Source: Anadara kagoshimensis
Lineage: Eukaryota > Mollusca > Bivalvia > Arcoida > Arcidae
Assembly (NCBI GenBank): GCA_021292105.1
Contig: CM037867.1
Location: 43,836,096-43,900,095 of the forward strand
Length of the DNA stretch: 64,000 bases
Direction of reading: 5' to 3'
In this document: piece by piece, positions 22,032 through 35,089 of the stretch
Layout of the letters: each line of letters opens with the position of its first letter
Position numbering within the stretch: position 1 is the stretch's first letter
Notes under the pieces: generated by a model
What the model was told of the DNA's origin: nothing
Databases searched by the model: none
What the model saw: only the letters and a program-made list of their open reading frames with translations
Position numbers and translations under genes: made by a program

Positions 22032-22059
22032 CTACAAATGATAAAATATATATTGTAGA

Positions 22060-22998
22060 AACATTACTTATTATGGGGTTAAAATTTTGTGGTTTTGATA
22101 TTCCGAAACATTTTGTTGGGTTAATTTTTTTTATATTTTGATATATATTAGTGATGACAAAATTGGTTGAAAGCGAAAAGCCATTAATCGGACTGATATT
22201 TGAACAAACAAATTCACTGAATTGGTATTTCCACTTATGTTTGGAGGGCAATAACTCCCAGGAAAATTAGCAAACCAACTCATTATATGATATGCACATC
22301 TCATGTCAATTTTGATATTTGGCATCAAGTTTTTTGAAATAGTGCTACAAAGATTTGGAGAATTACTCCCGACAAAAAGTGTGTGCAAATAACAATTTGA
22401 AGGCATTTTTCAATTTTTAAAAAAATGTAACGCAAAAACACATAACAACACATTTTGCAACTAAATTTCACAAAATGAATTTTAAGACTATATCACATGA
22501 GATATTGGCTCCAGTCAGTTTACCATTTTACATTTTTCAGTCAAAGGGCCATAACTCCCAGAAAAAATTAGCAAACCAACTCAGATGAATGATATCTACA
22601 TTTCCTATCTTTGCATCAAGTTTCATGAAATAGAGCTTCATAGTTTTTGAGAATTCACACAGACAATAATTTTGTTTGTACATTACATTGTGAACTTCAA
22701 GGCATTTTTAAAATTTGTCAAAATTTAATGCAAAAATGTGTAACCCATGTTTTTTTTTTAGCAAATTTCACAAAATGAAAAAAATAATTAGTTTAAGACT
22801 ATAGAAAAGATAAATATCAAATCAGATTTTGGCTACAGTCATATCTTGATGCTTTGCAAAAAGTTTCATTAAGTAGTGCTTAACAGTTTTAGAGAATTAC
22901 CGCAGACAAGAATTTCAGATGGACGGACAGAAAAGTGGAGGAAAGAACTGACAGAAACTTAATATCCCCTTCTTTCTTTGAAAGGCAGGGGATAACAA
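22060..22998 (+). repeat. Hairpin-ended family with ATCCCC stem, 5' end unresolved
   Basis: The body has three diverged units around GGCCATAACTCCCAG, ATTAGCAAACCAACTCA and AAGTTTCATGAAATAG. The 3' end has a GGACGGACAGAAAAG linker and the hairpin ATCCCCTTCTTTC-TTT-GAAAGGCAGGGGAT (22965-22994). A scrap of the same family is at 27195-27310 (CCCATAACTCCAAG). 22076-22130 resembles the TTTTCGTTGG-rich elements near 16620. Confidence 0.55.
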
Positions 22999-23316
22999 TA
23001 ATGGATTCATCGGAAAATCATAAAAAATGAAACAAAAAACTTTAATGCAAAACATAACTTACAATACTTGGCACATGTATTGCCAGGCATTAATATCACT
23101 GGCATATTAACGGATCGTATAGTTCATTAATGAAGATCCAATGAAACCACTTATTAAATAGTTTATAAAAAAGTAACTTTTCTTTTATCCTTTGCTTTGT
23201 GATCATATTATCTTATTTTTTTAAAGAGGTATGGCAGGTTTGATGGGATTTTATCCTAAATGAACCGTTTTGGTTTTTAAAAAAATGAAACTCAAAATAT
23301 TCTTGCACTTAAATAA

Positions 23317-24416
23317 ACAAGAGGCCCATGGGCCTTAACGCTCACCTGTGACCTTGACCTTTGAACCCATAACCCTAATCCATATATCAAAATTATCATT
23401 AGCCAAATACCTACAATATTCTAACATACATGCCTATACAAAATATTTATAGTTTTCAAGATAATTAACCAATTCAGTATTCAATTGCATGTGACCTTAA
23501 CCTTTGAACTCATTACCTTCTTTCATATATATCAAAATGATCATTAGGCCAATGCCTATGATATTCAAATATATATGCCTATACAAAAAGTTTATAGTTT
23601 TCAGATAATAAACCATTTCAGTGTGACCTTGACCTTTGACCCCATGACCTTCATTCATATATCAAAATGACCATTGTGCCATTACCTACAATATTCTTAT
23701 ATGGATGCCTATACAAAAAGTTAATAGTTTTGCAGATAATCAACTATTACGGTAATAGTTTGCAACTTTGACCTTGACCTTTGAACCAATGACCTTGATC
23801 TATGTATCAAAATGATCGTCATGTCAAAACCTACAATAAATTGAAAATCCCATGCCATTATCACCTGAAATGTTTAAAAAATAGCATTTTTTATCAAGGG
23901 TCAAAAACTAGACATAACCTTGACCTTTGGCCTTGACATCAATCAGAAGAAAATAGCAGGACAAGATCAACAGTGAAAACTTCATACAATTATCTTCAGC
24001 CATTATTGAGTTATAACAATAAATGTCTCATTTTAAAAATTACATAATTTTACGTAAAAAACGCGTAACCTATTTTTCGTCCAATTTTTTTGAAAAACAC
24101 AATTTTAATGGTCCCAGTATGCTGAATCTAAATATCTAATCAAAATTTGCCTGTGCCTTTTGGTTTCAGAGAAGGAGATTTTTTTGTCTTTTTGCTATTT
24201 TTAGTAATGGCGGCCATCTTGTTGGGCGTGGCCAAAGCCCGAACACAATTTTGAAAGGCTCTTACCCAGGCATGATAATCACCAAGTTTCATCAAATTTG
24301 GGCCAGTAGTTTTGGAGAAGAAGATTAAAATGTAAAGTTTACACACGGCGGACGACCGACGACGGACGGTGATAGATTGCAATAGCTCATCTGAGCCTTT
24401 GGCTCAGGTGAGCTAA
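23317..24416 (+). mobile_element. Hairpin-ended element, second full copy
   Basis: Starts ACAAGAGGCCCATGGGCC and TTAACGCTCACCTG. It has about three body units instead of eight, then the same single-copy 3' part as 15440-16059, a GGCGGACGACCGACGACGG linker and AGCTCATCTGAGCC-TTT-GGCTCAGGTGAGCTAA. The comparison with 14162-16059 shows that unit number is what varies between copies. Confidence 0.75.
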
Positions 24417-24679
24417 AAAGCAACCTCATTTTATGTGAATGTTCATATTTGGCTCACATAAAGGTCTATTTTCAGGCATTTTTCTTAGTAAGCCCATCTT
24501 TGTGCTCTCATATGCTAAAATATGAAAAATGAGGGTGGTTTCCTGTCTATGATAATTATTTTTAAAGTGTTCTCCTCAGAACACCAACTTTTGAGTAATT
24601 GTTTCTGAAAATATTTTCAAAATGCAATCTTTACGAGTTTTCAAACACTGCACATACAACTAATTTTATATCTTTCAAT

Positions 24680-24771
24680 ACTGCTGATACTAACTGCTAT
24701 GGTAAGCTCAATGTGTAGCAAGTATGCTTTGGAACTAGTACGACATGGGTTCAAATCCCATCTGGTTATCT
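24680..24771 (+). other. tRNA-like segment with B box
   Basis: GGGTTCAAATCCC (about 24749-24761) is a good T-arm/B-box sequence, with CATGGGTTCAAATCCCATC forming the expected stem. Upstream, CTATGGTAAGCTCAATG resembles a D arm, and GATACTA at about 24684 pairs imperfectly with TGGTTATC at the 3' end. A T-rich run follows. The acceptor stem is poor, so this is more likely a tRNA-derived SINE head or tRNA pseudogene than an active gene. Confidence 0.35.
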
Positions 24772-25212
24772 TTTTGTTTTTGTTTTTTTAAATTTATATC
24801 TTTAATTTTGCCTTTTTTATAAGTATTTGTTTAAAAGTGATCATTTTCCTTTTTAAAACACACTTCTTACTAGCAGATCAAGCCAGTTGTATTTTTTACA
24901 CAATACAACTACACACATATCACCTGTGAATTCTTAGTGAAGTGAAATGTTAGTTAATACTTTGTTGTTCTAGTTTTCTTCCATTATATAAAGTTGAAAG
25001 GTTGAGATTACAAATGTTAATGTTTTTTTCAACATCCTCGGCTCTTTAAGGAAAAAAGTTTACAAAAAGGGAGCGCTTTGTTTGTTCAAGACCTGGTCTA
25101 ATTATATAATGCAAAATCCTCAGGCGTTTGAAAATATATCGTTACGTCATTCATCCATTCAAGCAGGGGGCAATGTAAAAAAAAACGTCTATCAAACCCG
25201 CCATACCGCTTT

Positions 25213-26260
25213 CAGGTACAGCAGTTCAAGATAATTAAACCAGATGAATATACAGGTTCACACTGCAAGTATTCCTGCAATTTGCCTACTGATATTTTAA
25301 ATCACGCATGTGAAAATCTTCCACATGATGTGCTCCAGTACCAGAGATTACAACTGAATAGTGAAACTGGAAAACCTGATTATATTAAAAGAACATATGC
25401 TGACACAGTTTCAAATTGGCTTAAAAACAAAGGTAAAGGTTTAAGGTCACAAAATGATTCTGTAATCGTGTTTTGTTACCATAGCAAAAACATGCCCCTT
25501 GCTAAATAGAAAATAAAGTCCAAAAGACATAATTAACCAGGATAAATATGGGAAAAAGCTGAAACTATAATACTGATGATGACATCGATAAGCCTGATGA
25601 AACTAATGAATCAGATTTGTTGGAGTTACAGTCGTAACTTTCATCCGTGATCACTAACTTGAACAAGTCTGGTAAGTTAAGAGGCCTTTAAGACATATTG
25701 TTAACTCCTACAAGTGACATCTTTTCGTATGACAATATATGTCATCTTCTGTTTCTGGATTTGGTAGAATGGCACAGCAGTAGTTCTATGACCTTAATGC
25801 ACTACAGGTGTAAAGAGACCATAAGCTTTTGTAGAATTGGCTACAGGCTCTTCAAAATAAAATTTCTTAGGTTATGAATGGCCCATAAAGTGTTTGTAAA
25901 ATTATTCGTGATTCTCAATATAAAGGTCAATTTAATCCAGAAATATCTGATGTGAATTTTGTCATTCCAAGCAGACTTTGATGGACAAATCTGAAAGTAT
26001 GCAGTCTTTGATGCCAGGCATAATAACTGAAACAATAAGTACTTTAACATCAGTTATGAGAGGCAGAATGCCAAAATTGGTGATTGATGGCAAACAATTG
26101 CGGTAAGTCCATGGGGATGTTGACTGCTGGGGCATGATAGACTATGAGGCAGAAGTGCATTTTACAACAAGTAACCAGTTGTCCCTAGCACTATAACATT
26201 ACAGGTATTATAAGCATGAAACCAACAATAATGAAATGTCTGAAAGAGGAATATTAATCA
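25213..26260 (+). pseudogene. Decayed coding sequence of unknown family
   Basis: 25213-25509 reads open as QQFKIIKPDEYTGSHCKYSC, then NLPTDILNHACENLPHDVLQ, YQRLQLNSETGKPDYIKRTY and ADTVSNWLKNKG before a stop: balanced composition with Cys, His and Trp, protein-like rather than random. After 25510 stops occur in every frame, but 25985-26100 again looks coding (MQSLMPGIITETISTLTSVM, then RGRMPKLVIDGKQLR). The plus orientation is opposite to the kinesin gene. I do not recognise the family; a transposon-derived or retrocopied gene is likely. It begins immediately after the 22 bp inverted repeat at 25191. Confidence 0.4.
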
Positions 26261-26471
26261 TGCATAGTATCACTTGTAAGCAACTTGTTATACTGTACAG
26301 GTACTTATTCTGAATTGTAAGAAAGGAAAATTAAAACAAATTTAAACAGATGCCATACTATCACTGAACGGATGCCATACCAGACATTAATTTTAAAGGT
26401 CAGTGCCGTACTAGAAAACATAGTTCAGAAATGATAAAGATGCCTGCTTAATTTCTATTCTCTTTGAGAGG

Positions 26472-26844
26472 TTGGTTGGTTGTATATTGCTTAACGTCGC
26501 ATCAGCAATTGTTCAGCTATTCACGATGAGAACTATTTTATTAATCTCTATGGATTAATCTATGAACAATTTCGTGTATGCATGTGAAGTGCGAGTGTGT
26601 TGTATGGTCTGCCTTGTACTAGCATGCACTTAGGGAAACTTTAAGGCGCTAGCTCACAGAGTAAGTATGCCGCAGACAAGCGAAACACTCCTCCAGTCCA
26701 TTATAATAAAACAAGGTAAATCAAGGCCAATGGTAAGGAAATTCACTTTCCCACAATCATGTGGTCTGAGCAGGACATGAACTAACAGCGGTGAGCGACC
26801 CTGGATTTGTAGACTAACATCTTATCCATTAGGCCACCGCAGCC
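26472..26844 (-). mobile_element. tRNA-derived SINE with (AACC)n tail
   Basis: On the minus strand it starts GGCTGCGGTGGCCTAATGGA, a tRNA-like head with an A box (TGGCCTAATGG), and about 50 bases on has AGTTCATGTCC, a degenerate B box. It ends GCGACGTTAAGCAATATACA, then ACCAACCAACC. Imperfect 12-13 bp flanking repeats (CTCTTTGAGAGG left, TTCTTTGAAAGG right) fit an old target duplication. The 3' segment GACGTTAA is shared with the SINE at 35395-35594. Confidence 0.75.
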
Positions 26845-26857
26845 TTCTTTGAAAGGG

Positions 26858-27385
26858 AAATAGTTACAATATTCATGTAAGAAAGTATTCCAAGTCTAAA
26901 AGGTAAGTTCTAGAATACTTGTGATGAATTAAAAACAGTTAGTTAGATGTATCTGTCAAACAACTATTTTTACTGCAATTGGAATGACATATTTTTAGCC
27001 CACGCATGGCAAAAATCGATTACATCATTTTCACTAGGCACAGATGGTGACAAAAACAATTTTTTGTTTACAAATCATGTTTTATATTGCAAATGTGTGA
27101 GAAAAAGAATCCTACACCAGTAACAGTGTAAGAATCTATTAATCTCACATGGCAAAAACCCTATCTCACATGAGCAGATAGTGAAAACTTTAAAGGCCCA
27201 TAACTCCAAGTAAATCAAATGGTGTAAATGATATGCACATCTATTATCACTGTTTAATAAAGTTGTCATTTATGTTTCTTTTCTCTTTCTGTACAAGGGG
27301 GGAATAAAAACTTCATACAAAGAAAAACCATTTGACAGTGATTATCATGATTTTAATTATAACGTGTATAAAGGAGTGTACTTAC
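26858..27385. other. Intron sequence, no gene recognised
   Basis: AT-rich. A scrap of the ATCCCC-stem dispersed family lies at 27195-27310 (GCCCATAACTCCAAG, then CAAATGGTGTAAATGATATG). The minus-strand open frame at 27075-27269 overlaps it and has no support. Confidence 0.5.
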
Positions 27386-27469
27386 AAGATAGGCTATTGA
27401 CTTTAACCAAAGTTTTACACTACCGATTGGGTAATCACAATTAGGATCATCTAAAAATGGATCCAACTC
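27386..27469 (-). CDS. Kinesin-3 exon 6
   Basis: 84 nt, 28 codons, phase 0. Acceptor TTTTTCAG/GAGTTGGAT, donor TATCTT/GTAAGTAC. It reads ELDPFLDDPNCDYPIGSVKL and WLKSIAYL. The DPF-x-D-P motif followed by an IG-x-V-x-LWLKS-x-AYL strand is a signature of kinesin-3 proteins in the conserved block after the FHA domain. It joins DDPWDVKP (exon 5) to IETQEQ (exon 7). Confidence 0.88.
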
Positions 27470-27589
27470 CTGAAAAACAAAACAACATTAACCAAATAAA
27501 TTCCAAGGCAATTATGACAGAAAAGAATTACGATACAGTATCTTTCTAATATATATTGATATATTCACATGAATCTTTTTATTTACAAA

Positions 27590-30500
27590 AGGTTCAACAT
27601 CTCATAGGTCTAGTCTAGATTATTTTCTAGGTGGATTACAACAGAAAGGTTCCACATCTCATAGGTCTACTCTAGGTGGATTACAACAGAAAGGTTCCAC
27701 ATCTCATAGGTCTAGTCTAGATTATTTTTCTAGGTGGATTACAACAGAAAGGTACCACATCTCATAGGTCTAGTCTAGATTATTATCTAGGTGGATTACA
27801 ACAGAAAGGTTCCATATCTCATAGGTCTAGTCTAGATTATTATCTATGTGAATTACAACAGAAAGGTACCATATCTTATAGGTCTACTCTAGGTGGATTA
27901 CAACAGAAAGGTTCCACATCTCATAGGTCTACTCTAGGTGGATTACAACAGAAAGGTACCACATCTCATAGGTCTAGTCTAGATTATTTTCTAGGTGGAT
28001 TACCACAGAAAGGTACCACATCTCATAGGTCTAGTCTAGATTATTTTCTAGGTGGATTACAACAGAAAGGTACCACATCTCATTGGTCTACTCTAGGTGG
28101 ATTACAACAGAAAGGTACCAAATCTCATAGGTCTAGTCTAGATTATCATCTAGGTGAATTACAACAGAAAGGTACCATATCTTATAGGTCTACTCTAGGT
28201 GGATTACAACAGAAAGGTACCACATCTCATAGGTCTACTCTAGGTGGATTACAACAGAAAGGTTCCACATCTCATAGGTCTACTCTAGATTATTATCTAG
28301 GTGGATTACAACAGAAAGGTACCACATCTCATAGGTCTACTCTAGGTGGATTACAACAGAAAGGTACCACATCTCATAGGTCTAGTCTAGATTATTATCT
28401 AGGTGGATTACAACAGAAAGGTACCACATCTCATAGGTCTACTCTAGATTATTATCTATGTGAATTACAACAGAAAGGTTCCACATCTCATAGGTCTACT
28501 CTAGGTGGATTACAACAGAAAGGTACCACATCTCATAGGTCTACTCTAGATTATTATCTAGGTGGATTACAACAGAAAGGTACCACATCTCATAGGTCTA
28601 GTCTAGATTATTTTCTAGGTGGATTACAACAGAAAGGTACCACATCTCATAGGTCTAGTCTAGATTATCATCTAGGTGAATTACAACAGAAAGGTACCAC
28701 ATCTCATAGGTCTAGTCTAGATTATTTTCTAGGTGGATTACCACAGAAAAGTTCCATATCTCATAGGTCTACTCTAGATTATTATCTAGGTGGATTACCA
28801 CAGAAAGGTACCACATCTCATAGGTCTAGTCTAGATTATTTTCTAGGTGGATTACAACAGAAAGGTACCACATCTCATAGGTCTAGTCTAGATTATTATC
28901 TAGGTGGATTACAACAGAAAGGTTCCATATCTCATAGGTCTAGTCTAGATTATCATCTAGGTGAATTACAACAGAAAGGTACCATATCTTATAGGTCTAC
29001 TCTAGGTGGATTACAACAGAAAGGTACCACATCTCATAGGTCTACTCTAGGTGGATTACAACAGAAAGGTTCCACATCTCATAGGTCTAGTCTAGATTAT
29101 TTTCTAGGTGGATTACAACAGAAAGGTACCACATCTCATAGGTCTAGTCTAGATTATTATCTAGGTGGATTACAACAGAAAGGTACCACATCTCATAGGT
29201 CTAGTCTAGATTATTATCTAGGTGGATTACAACAGAAAGGTACCACATCTCATAGGTCTAGTCTAGATTATTATCTCGGTGAATTACAACAGAAAGGTTC
29301 CACATCTTATAGGTCTAGCCTAGATTATTATCTATGTGAATTACAACAGAAAGGTACCACATCTCATAGGTCTAGTCTAGATTATTATCTATGTGAATTA
29401 CAACAGAAAGGTACCACATCTCATAGGTCTACTCTAGATTATTATCTAGGTGGATTACCACAGAAAGGTACCTCATCTTATAGGTCTAGTCTAGATTATT
29501 TTCTATGTGAATTACCTCAGAAAGTTACCACATCTCATAGGTCTAGTCTAGATTATTATCTATGTGAATTACAACAGAAAGGTACCATATCTCATAGGTC
29601 TACTCTAGATTATTATCTAGGTGGATTACAACAGAAAGGTACCACATCTCATAGGTCTACTCTAGATTATTATCTAGGTGGATTACAACAGAAAGGTACC
29701 ACATCTCATAGGTCTAGTCTTGATTTTTTTCTAGGTGGATTACAACAGAAAGGTACCTCATCTTATAGGTCTAGTCTAGATTATTTTCTATGTGAATTAC
29801 CTCAGAAAGTTACCACATCTCATAGGTCTAGTCTAGATTATTATCTATGTGAATTACAACAGAAAGGTACCACATCTCATAGGTCTACTCTAGATTATTA
29901 TCTAGGTGGATTACCACAGAAAGGTACCTCATCTTATAGGTCTAGTCTTGATTATTTTCTATGTGAATTACCTCAGAAAGTTACCACATCTCATAGGTCT
30001 AGTCTAGATTATTATCTATGTGAATTACAACAGAAAGGTACCACATCTCATAGGTCTACTCTAGATTATTATCTACGTGAATTACAACAGAAAGGTACCA
30101 CATCTCATAGGTCTAGTCTAGATTATTATCTATGTGAATTACAACAGAAAGGTACCACATCTCATAGGTCTACTCTAGATTATTATCTATGTGAATTACA
30201 ACAGACAGGTACCACATCTCATAGGTCTACTCTAGATTATTATCTATGTGAATTACAACAGAAAGGTACCACATCTCATAGGTCTAGTCTAGATTTTTAT
30301 CTATGTGAATTACAACAGAAAGGTACCACATCTCATAGGTCTACTCTAGATTATTATCTATGTGAATTACAACAGAAAGGTACCACATCTCATAGGTCTA
30401 GTCTAGATTATTATCTATGTGAATTACAACAGAAAGGTACCACATCTCATAGGTCTAGTCTAGATTATTATCTAGGTGGATTACAACAGAAAGGTACCAC

Positions 30501-33500
30501 ATCTCATAGGTCTACTCTAGGTGGATTACAACAGAAAGGTTCCACATCTCATAGGTCTACTCTAGATTATTATCTAGGTGGATTACAACAGAAAGGTACC
30601 ACATCTCATAGGTCTACTCTAGGTGGATTACAACAGAAAGGTACCACATCTCATAGGTCTAGTCTAGATTATTATCTAGGTGGATTACAACAGAAAGGTA
30701 CCACATCTCATAGGTCTACTCTAGATTATTATCTATGTGAATTACAACAGAAAGGTTCCACATCTCATAGGTCTACTCTAGGTGGATTACAACAGAAAGG
30801 TACCACATCTCATAGGTCTACTCTAGATTATTATCTAGGTGGATTACAACAGAAAGGTACCACATCTCATAGGTCTAGTCTAGATTATTTTCTAGGTGGA
30901 TTACAACAGAAAGGTACCACATCTCATAGGTCTAGTCTAGATTATCATCTAGGTGAATTACAACAGAAAGGTACCACATCTCATAGGTCTAGTCTAGATT
31001 ATTTTCTAGGTGGATTACCACAGAAAAGTTCCATATCTCTTAGGTCTACTCTAGATTATTATCTAGGTGGATTACCACAGAAAGGTACCACATCTCATAG
31101 GTCTAGTCTAGATTATTTTCTAGGTGGATTACCATAGAAAAGTTCCATATCTTATAGGTCTACTCTAGATTATTATCTAGGTGGATTACAACAGAAAAGT
31201 TCCATATCTCATAGGTCTACCCTAGATTATTATCTATGTGAATTACAACAGAAAGGTACCACGTCTCATAGGTCTAGTCTAGATTATTATCTATGTGAAT
31301 TACAACAGAAAGGTACCACATCTCATAGGTCTAGTCTAGATTATTATCTAGGTGGATTACAACAGAAAGGTACCACATCTCATAGGTCTAGTCTAGATTA
31401 TTATCTAGGTGGATTACAACAGAAAGGTACCACATCTCATAGGTCTAGTCTTGATTTTTTTCTAGGTGGATTACAACAGAAAGGTACCACATCTTATAGG
31501 TCTAGTCTAGATTATTTTCTAGGTGGATTACAACAGAAAGGTACAACATCTCATAGGTCTAGGCTAGATTATTATCTATGTGAATTACAACAGAAAGGTT
31601 CTACATCTCATAGGTCTACTCTAGGTGGATTACAACAGAAAGGTACCACATCTCATAGGTCTACTCTAGATTATTATCTAGGTGGATTACAACAGAAAGG
31701 TACCACATCTCATAGGTCTAGTCTAGATTATCATCTATGTGAATTACAACAGAAAGGTTCCACATCTCATAGGTCTACTCTAGGTGGATTACAACAGAAA
31801 GGTACCACATCTCATAGGTCTACTCTAGATTATTATCTAGGTGGATTACAACAGAAAGGTACCACATCTCATAGGTCTAGTTTAGATTATTATCTAGGTG
31901 GATTACAACAGAAAGGTACCACATCTCATAGGTCTAGTCTTGATTTTTTTCTAGGTGGATTACAACAGAAAGGTACCACATCTTATAGGTCTAGTCTAGA
32001 TTATTTTCTAGGTGGATTACAACAGAAAGGTACCACATCTCATAGGTCTAGGCTAGATTATTATCTATGTGAATTACCACAGAAAGGTACCACATCTCAT
32101 AGGTCTAGTCTAGATTTTTTTCTAGGTGGATTACAACAGAAAGGTACCAAATCTTATAGATCTAGTCTAGATTATTATCTAGGAGGATAACAACAAAAAG
32201 GTTCCATATCTCATAGGTCTAGTCTAGATTATTATCTAGGTGAATTACAACAGAAAGGTTCCATATCTCATAGGTCTACTCTAGGTGGATTACAACAGAA
32301 AGGTACCACATCTCATAGGTCTAGTCTAGATTATTATCTAGGTTGATCAATACAGATAGGTACCACACTCAAGGGATCTAGTCTAAATACATTATTATCT
32401 AGGTGGACCAATACAGATAGGTACCACACTCAAGGGATCTAGTCTCAATACATTTTATCTAGGTGTATCTAAGTGGATCAATACAGAAAGGTGCCACACT
32501 CAAGGGATCTAGTCTAAATACATTATTATCTAGGTAGATCAATACAGATAGGTACCACACACAAGGGATCTAGTCACAATACATTATTATCTAGGTGGAT
32601 CAATGCAGATAGGTACCACACTCAAGGGATCTAGTCTAAATACATTATTATCTAGGTGGACCAATACAGATAGGTACCACACTCAAGGGATCTAGTCTCA
32701 ATACATTTTATCTAGGTGTATCTAAGTGGATCAATACAGAAAGGTGCCACACTCAAGGGATCTAGTCTAAATACATTATTATCAAGGTGGATTACTACAG
32801 ATAGGTACCACACTCAAGGGATCTAGTCTAAATACATTATTATCTAGGTGGATCAATACAGATAGGTACCACACTCAAGGGATCTAGTCACAATACATTA
32901 TTATCTAGGTGGATCAATACAGATAGGTACCACACTCAAGGGATCTAGTCACAATATGTTATTATCAAGGTGGATTACTACAGATAGGTACCACACTCAA
33001 GGGATCTAGTCACAATACATTATTATCAAGGTGGATTACTACAGATAGGTACCACACTTAAGGGATCTAGTCACAATACATTATTATCTAGGTGGATTAC
33101 TACAGAAAGGTACCACACTCAAGGGATCTAGTCACAATACATTATTATCTAGGTGGATTACTACAGATAGGTACCACACTCAAGGGATCTAGTCACAATA
33201 CAATTTTTTTTAGGTGGATTACAACAGAAAGGTACCAAATCTCATAGGTCTAGTCTAGATTATTTTCTAGGTGGATTACAACAGAAAGGTACCACATCTC
33301 ATAGGTTTAGTCTAGATTATTATCTATGTGAATTAAAACAGAAAGGTACCACATCTCATAGGTCTACTCTAGGTGGATTACAACAGAAAGGTTCCACATC
33401 TCATAGGTCTAGTCTAGATTATTATCTAGGTGAATTACAACAGAAAGCAGCCCTTTCAACAGATTTTAAAGTAGCCGACAAATTTTCTGGAGTAGACAGC

Positions 33501-34680
33501 AAATTTAGTTGTAACTCTATATAAATGTAATACTGATGAATGAAAGTAGGCACCAGACAAAGTGTAGAAATACCAAAGTAGACGACAGGTTTTGCTGGTT
33601 GCTGGCTTCTATTGAAACCGCTGAGAAAGGTTCCATATCTCATAGGTCTACTCTAGGTGGATTACAACAGAAAGGTACCAAATCTTATAGGTCTAGTCTA
33701 GATTATTATCTAGGAGGATAACAACAGAAAGGTTCCATTCTCATAGGTCTAGTCTAGATTATTATCTAGGTGAATTACAACAGAAAGGTTCCATATCTCA
33801 TAGGTCTACTCTAGGTGGATTACAACAGAAAGGTACCACATCTCATAGGTCTAGTCTAGATTATTATCTAGGTGGATCAATACAGATAGGTACCATACTC
33901 AATGGATCTAGTCTAAATACATTATTATCTAGGTGGACCAATACAGATAGGTACCACACTCAAGGGATCTAGTCTCAATACATTTTATCTAGGTGTATGT
34001 AGGTGGATCAATACAGAAAGGTGCCACACTCAAGGGATCTAGTCTAAATACATTATTATCTAGGTGGATCAATACAGATAGGTACCACACTCAAGGGATC
34101 TAGTCACAATACATTATTATCTAGGTTGATCAATACAGATAGGTACCACACTCAAGGGATCTAGTCACAATATGTTATTATCAAGGTGGATTACTACAGA
34201 TAGGTACCACACTCAAGGGATCTAGTCTAAATACATTATTATCAAGGTGGATTACTACAGATAGGTACCACACTCAAGGGATCTAGTCACAATACATTAT
34301 TATCTAGGTGGATTACTACAGAAAGGTACCACACTCAAGGGATCTAGTCACAATACATTATTATCTAGGTGGATTACTACAGATAGGTACCACACTCAAG
34401 GGATCTAGTCACAATACATTATTATCAAGGGATTACTACAGATAGGTACCACACTCAAGGGATCTAGTCACAATACATTACTATCAAGGTAGATCAATAC
34501 TACAGAAAGGTGCCACACTCAAGGTATCTAGTCACAATACATTATTAACAAGGTGGATCAATACAGACATGTTCTACAACCTAGGGGTCTTGTCACAATA
34601 CATTATTAACAAGGTGGATCAATACAGATAGGTACCACAACCTAGGGGTCTTGTCGTAATGGATTATTATCTAAAAATAA
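27590..34680. repeat. 7 kb minisatellite, 57 bp and 61-62 bp unit families
   Basis: Main unit of 57 bp: AGGTCTAGTCTAGATTATTA, then TCTAGGTGGATTACAACAGA, then AAGGTACCACATCTCAT. A frequent 45 bp variant lacks 12 bases (the AGATTATTATCT part). From about 32340 to 33200 and 33870 to 34680 a diverged 61-62 bp family takes over (GATCTAGTCTAAATACATTA, then TTATCTAGGTGGATCAATAC, then AGATAGGTACCACACTCAAGG). Most units carry GGTACC. Order of variants is duplicated at larger scale, and one non-repeat island interrupts it at 33447-33625. It fills the intron between kinesin exons 5 and 6. Confidence 0.95.
33447..33625. other. Non-repetitive island inside the 57 bp array
   Basis: About 180 bp with no array homology, between CAACAGAAA and GAAAGGTTCC. 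Plus-strand reading gives FKVADKFSGVDSKFSCNSI and, in another frame, RNTKVDDRFCWLLASIETAE; neither is recognised. Two half-copies (AAGTAGCCGACAAATTTTCT and AAGTAGACGACAGGTTTTGC) suggest an internal duplication. Confidence 0.6.
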
Positions 34681-34691
34681 ATTATACATAC

Positions 34692-34829
34692 AGGTTTAAC
34701 ATCCCAGGGGTCATCTCCTTCCTGGAAGTCCAAATACATCTCATTCATCTTAAACTTTCTGTTTATAAATTTAGATTTTGGCCAGATCCACTCATATTTA
34801 GTTTCAATATCAGTGACTTTTACCATAGC
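34692..34829 (-). CDS. Kinesin-3 exon 5
   Basis: 138 nt, 46 codons, phase 0. Acceptor TTTCACAG/GCTATGGTA, donor AAACCT/GTATGTATA. It reads AMVKVTDIETKYEWIWPKSK, then FINRKFKMNEMYLDFQEGDD and PWDVKP. The MVKV-T-x-E-T-x-x-EW-x-W strand pair and NRKF-x-M-x-EMY helix are strongly conserved in kinesin-3 motors. It is preceded in the transcript by exon 4 (...GRTE), giving RTE-AMVKV across the junction; between the two lies the array made of exon 4 copies. Confidence 0.9.
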
Positions 34830-35089
34830 CTGTGAAAATAAAAGTAAATAACATGCATTCAAAATTGCTTCCATATTATTATAAGAAAAATTGTCAGAAG
34901 CCAGTCTAGCTAACCTGGACATCTAACAGTTACAGTTACAACTTTTGATTTTGTAACCAGATATGAAAGTGTTTCCTACAATATGGTAAATACAATGTAA
35001 ATGTAGTTGTCAGTTATATCAAACAGTTCTTTAGTTACATCATTTGACAGATTCTAATTATGACAATTGTTCTTATTTATTGCATAACC

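Larger units (their letters stand above)
23223..25212. mobile_element. About 2 kb element with 22 bp terminal inverted repeats
   Basis: 23223-23244 (AAAGAGGTATGGCAGGTTTG plus AT) matches the inverse of 25191-25212 at 20 of 22 positions. The interior holds a complete hairpin-ended element (23317-24416) and a tRNA-like segment, so the original element was about 0.9 kb and non-coding. No target duplication is evident; the two inverted sequences could also be ends of separate copies. Confidence 0.5.

Noticed and set aside
24680-24771. Functional tRNA gene
   Set aside because: The T arm is good but the acceptor stem and anticodon arm do not fold convincingly.
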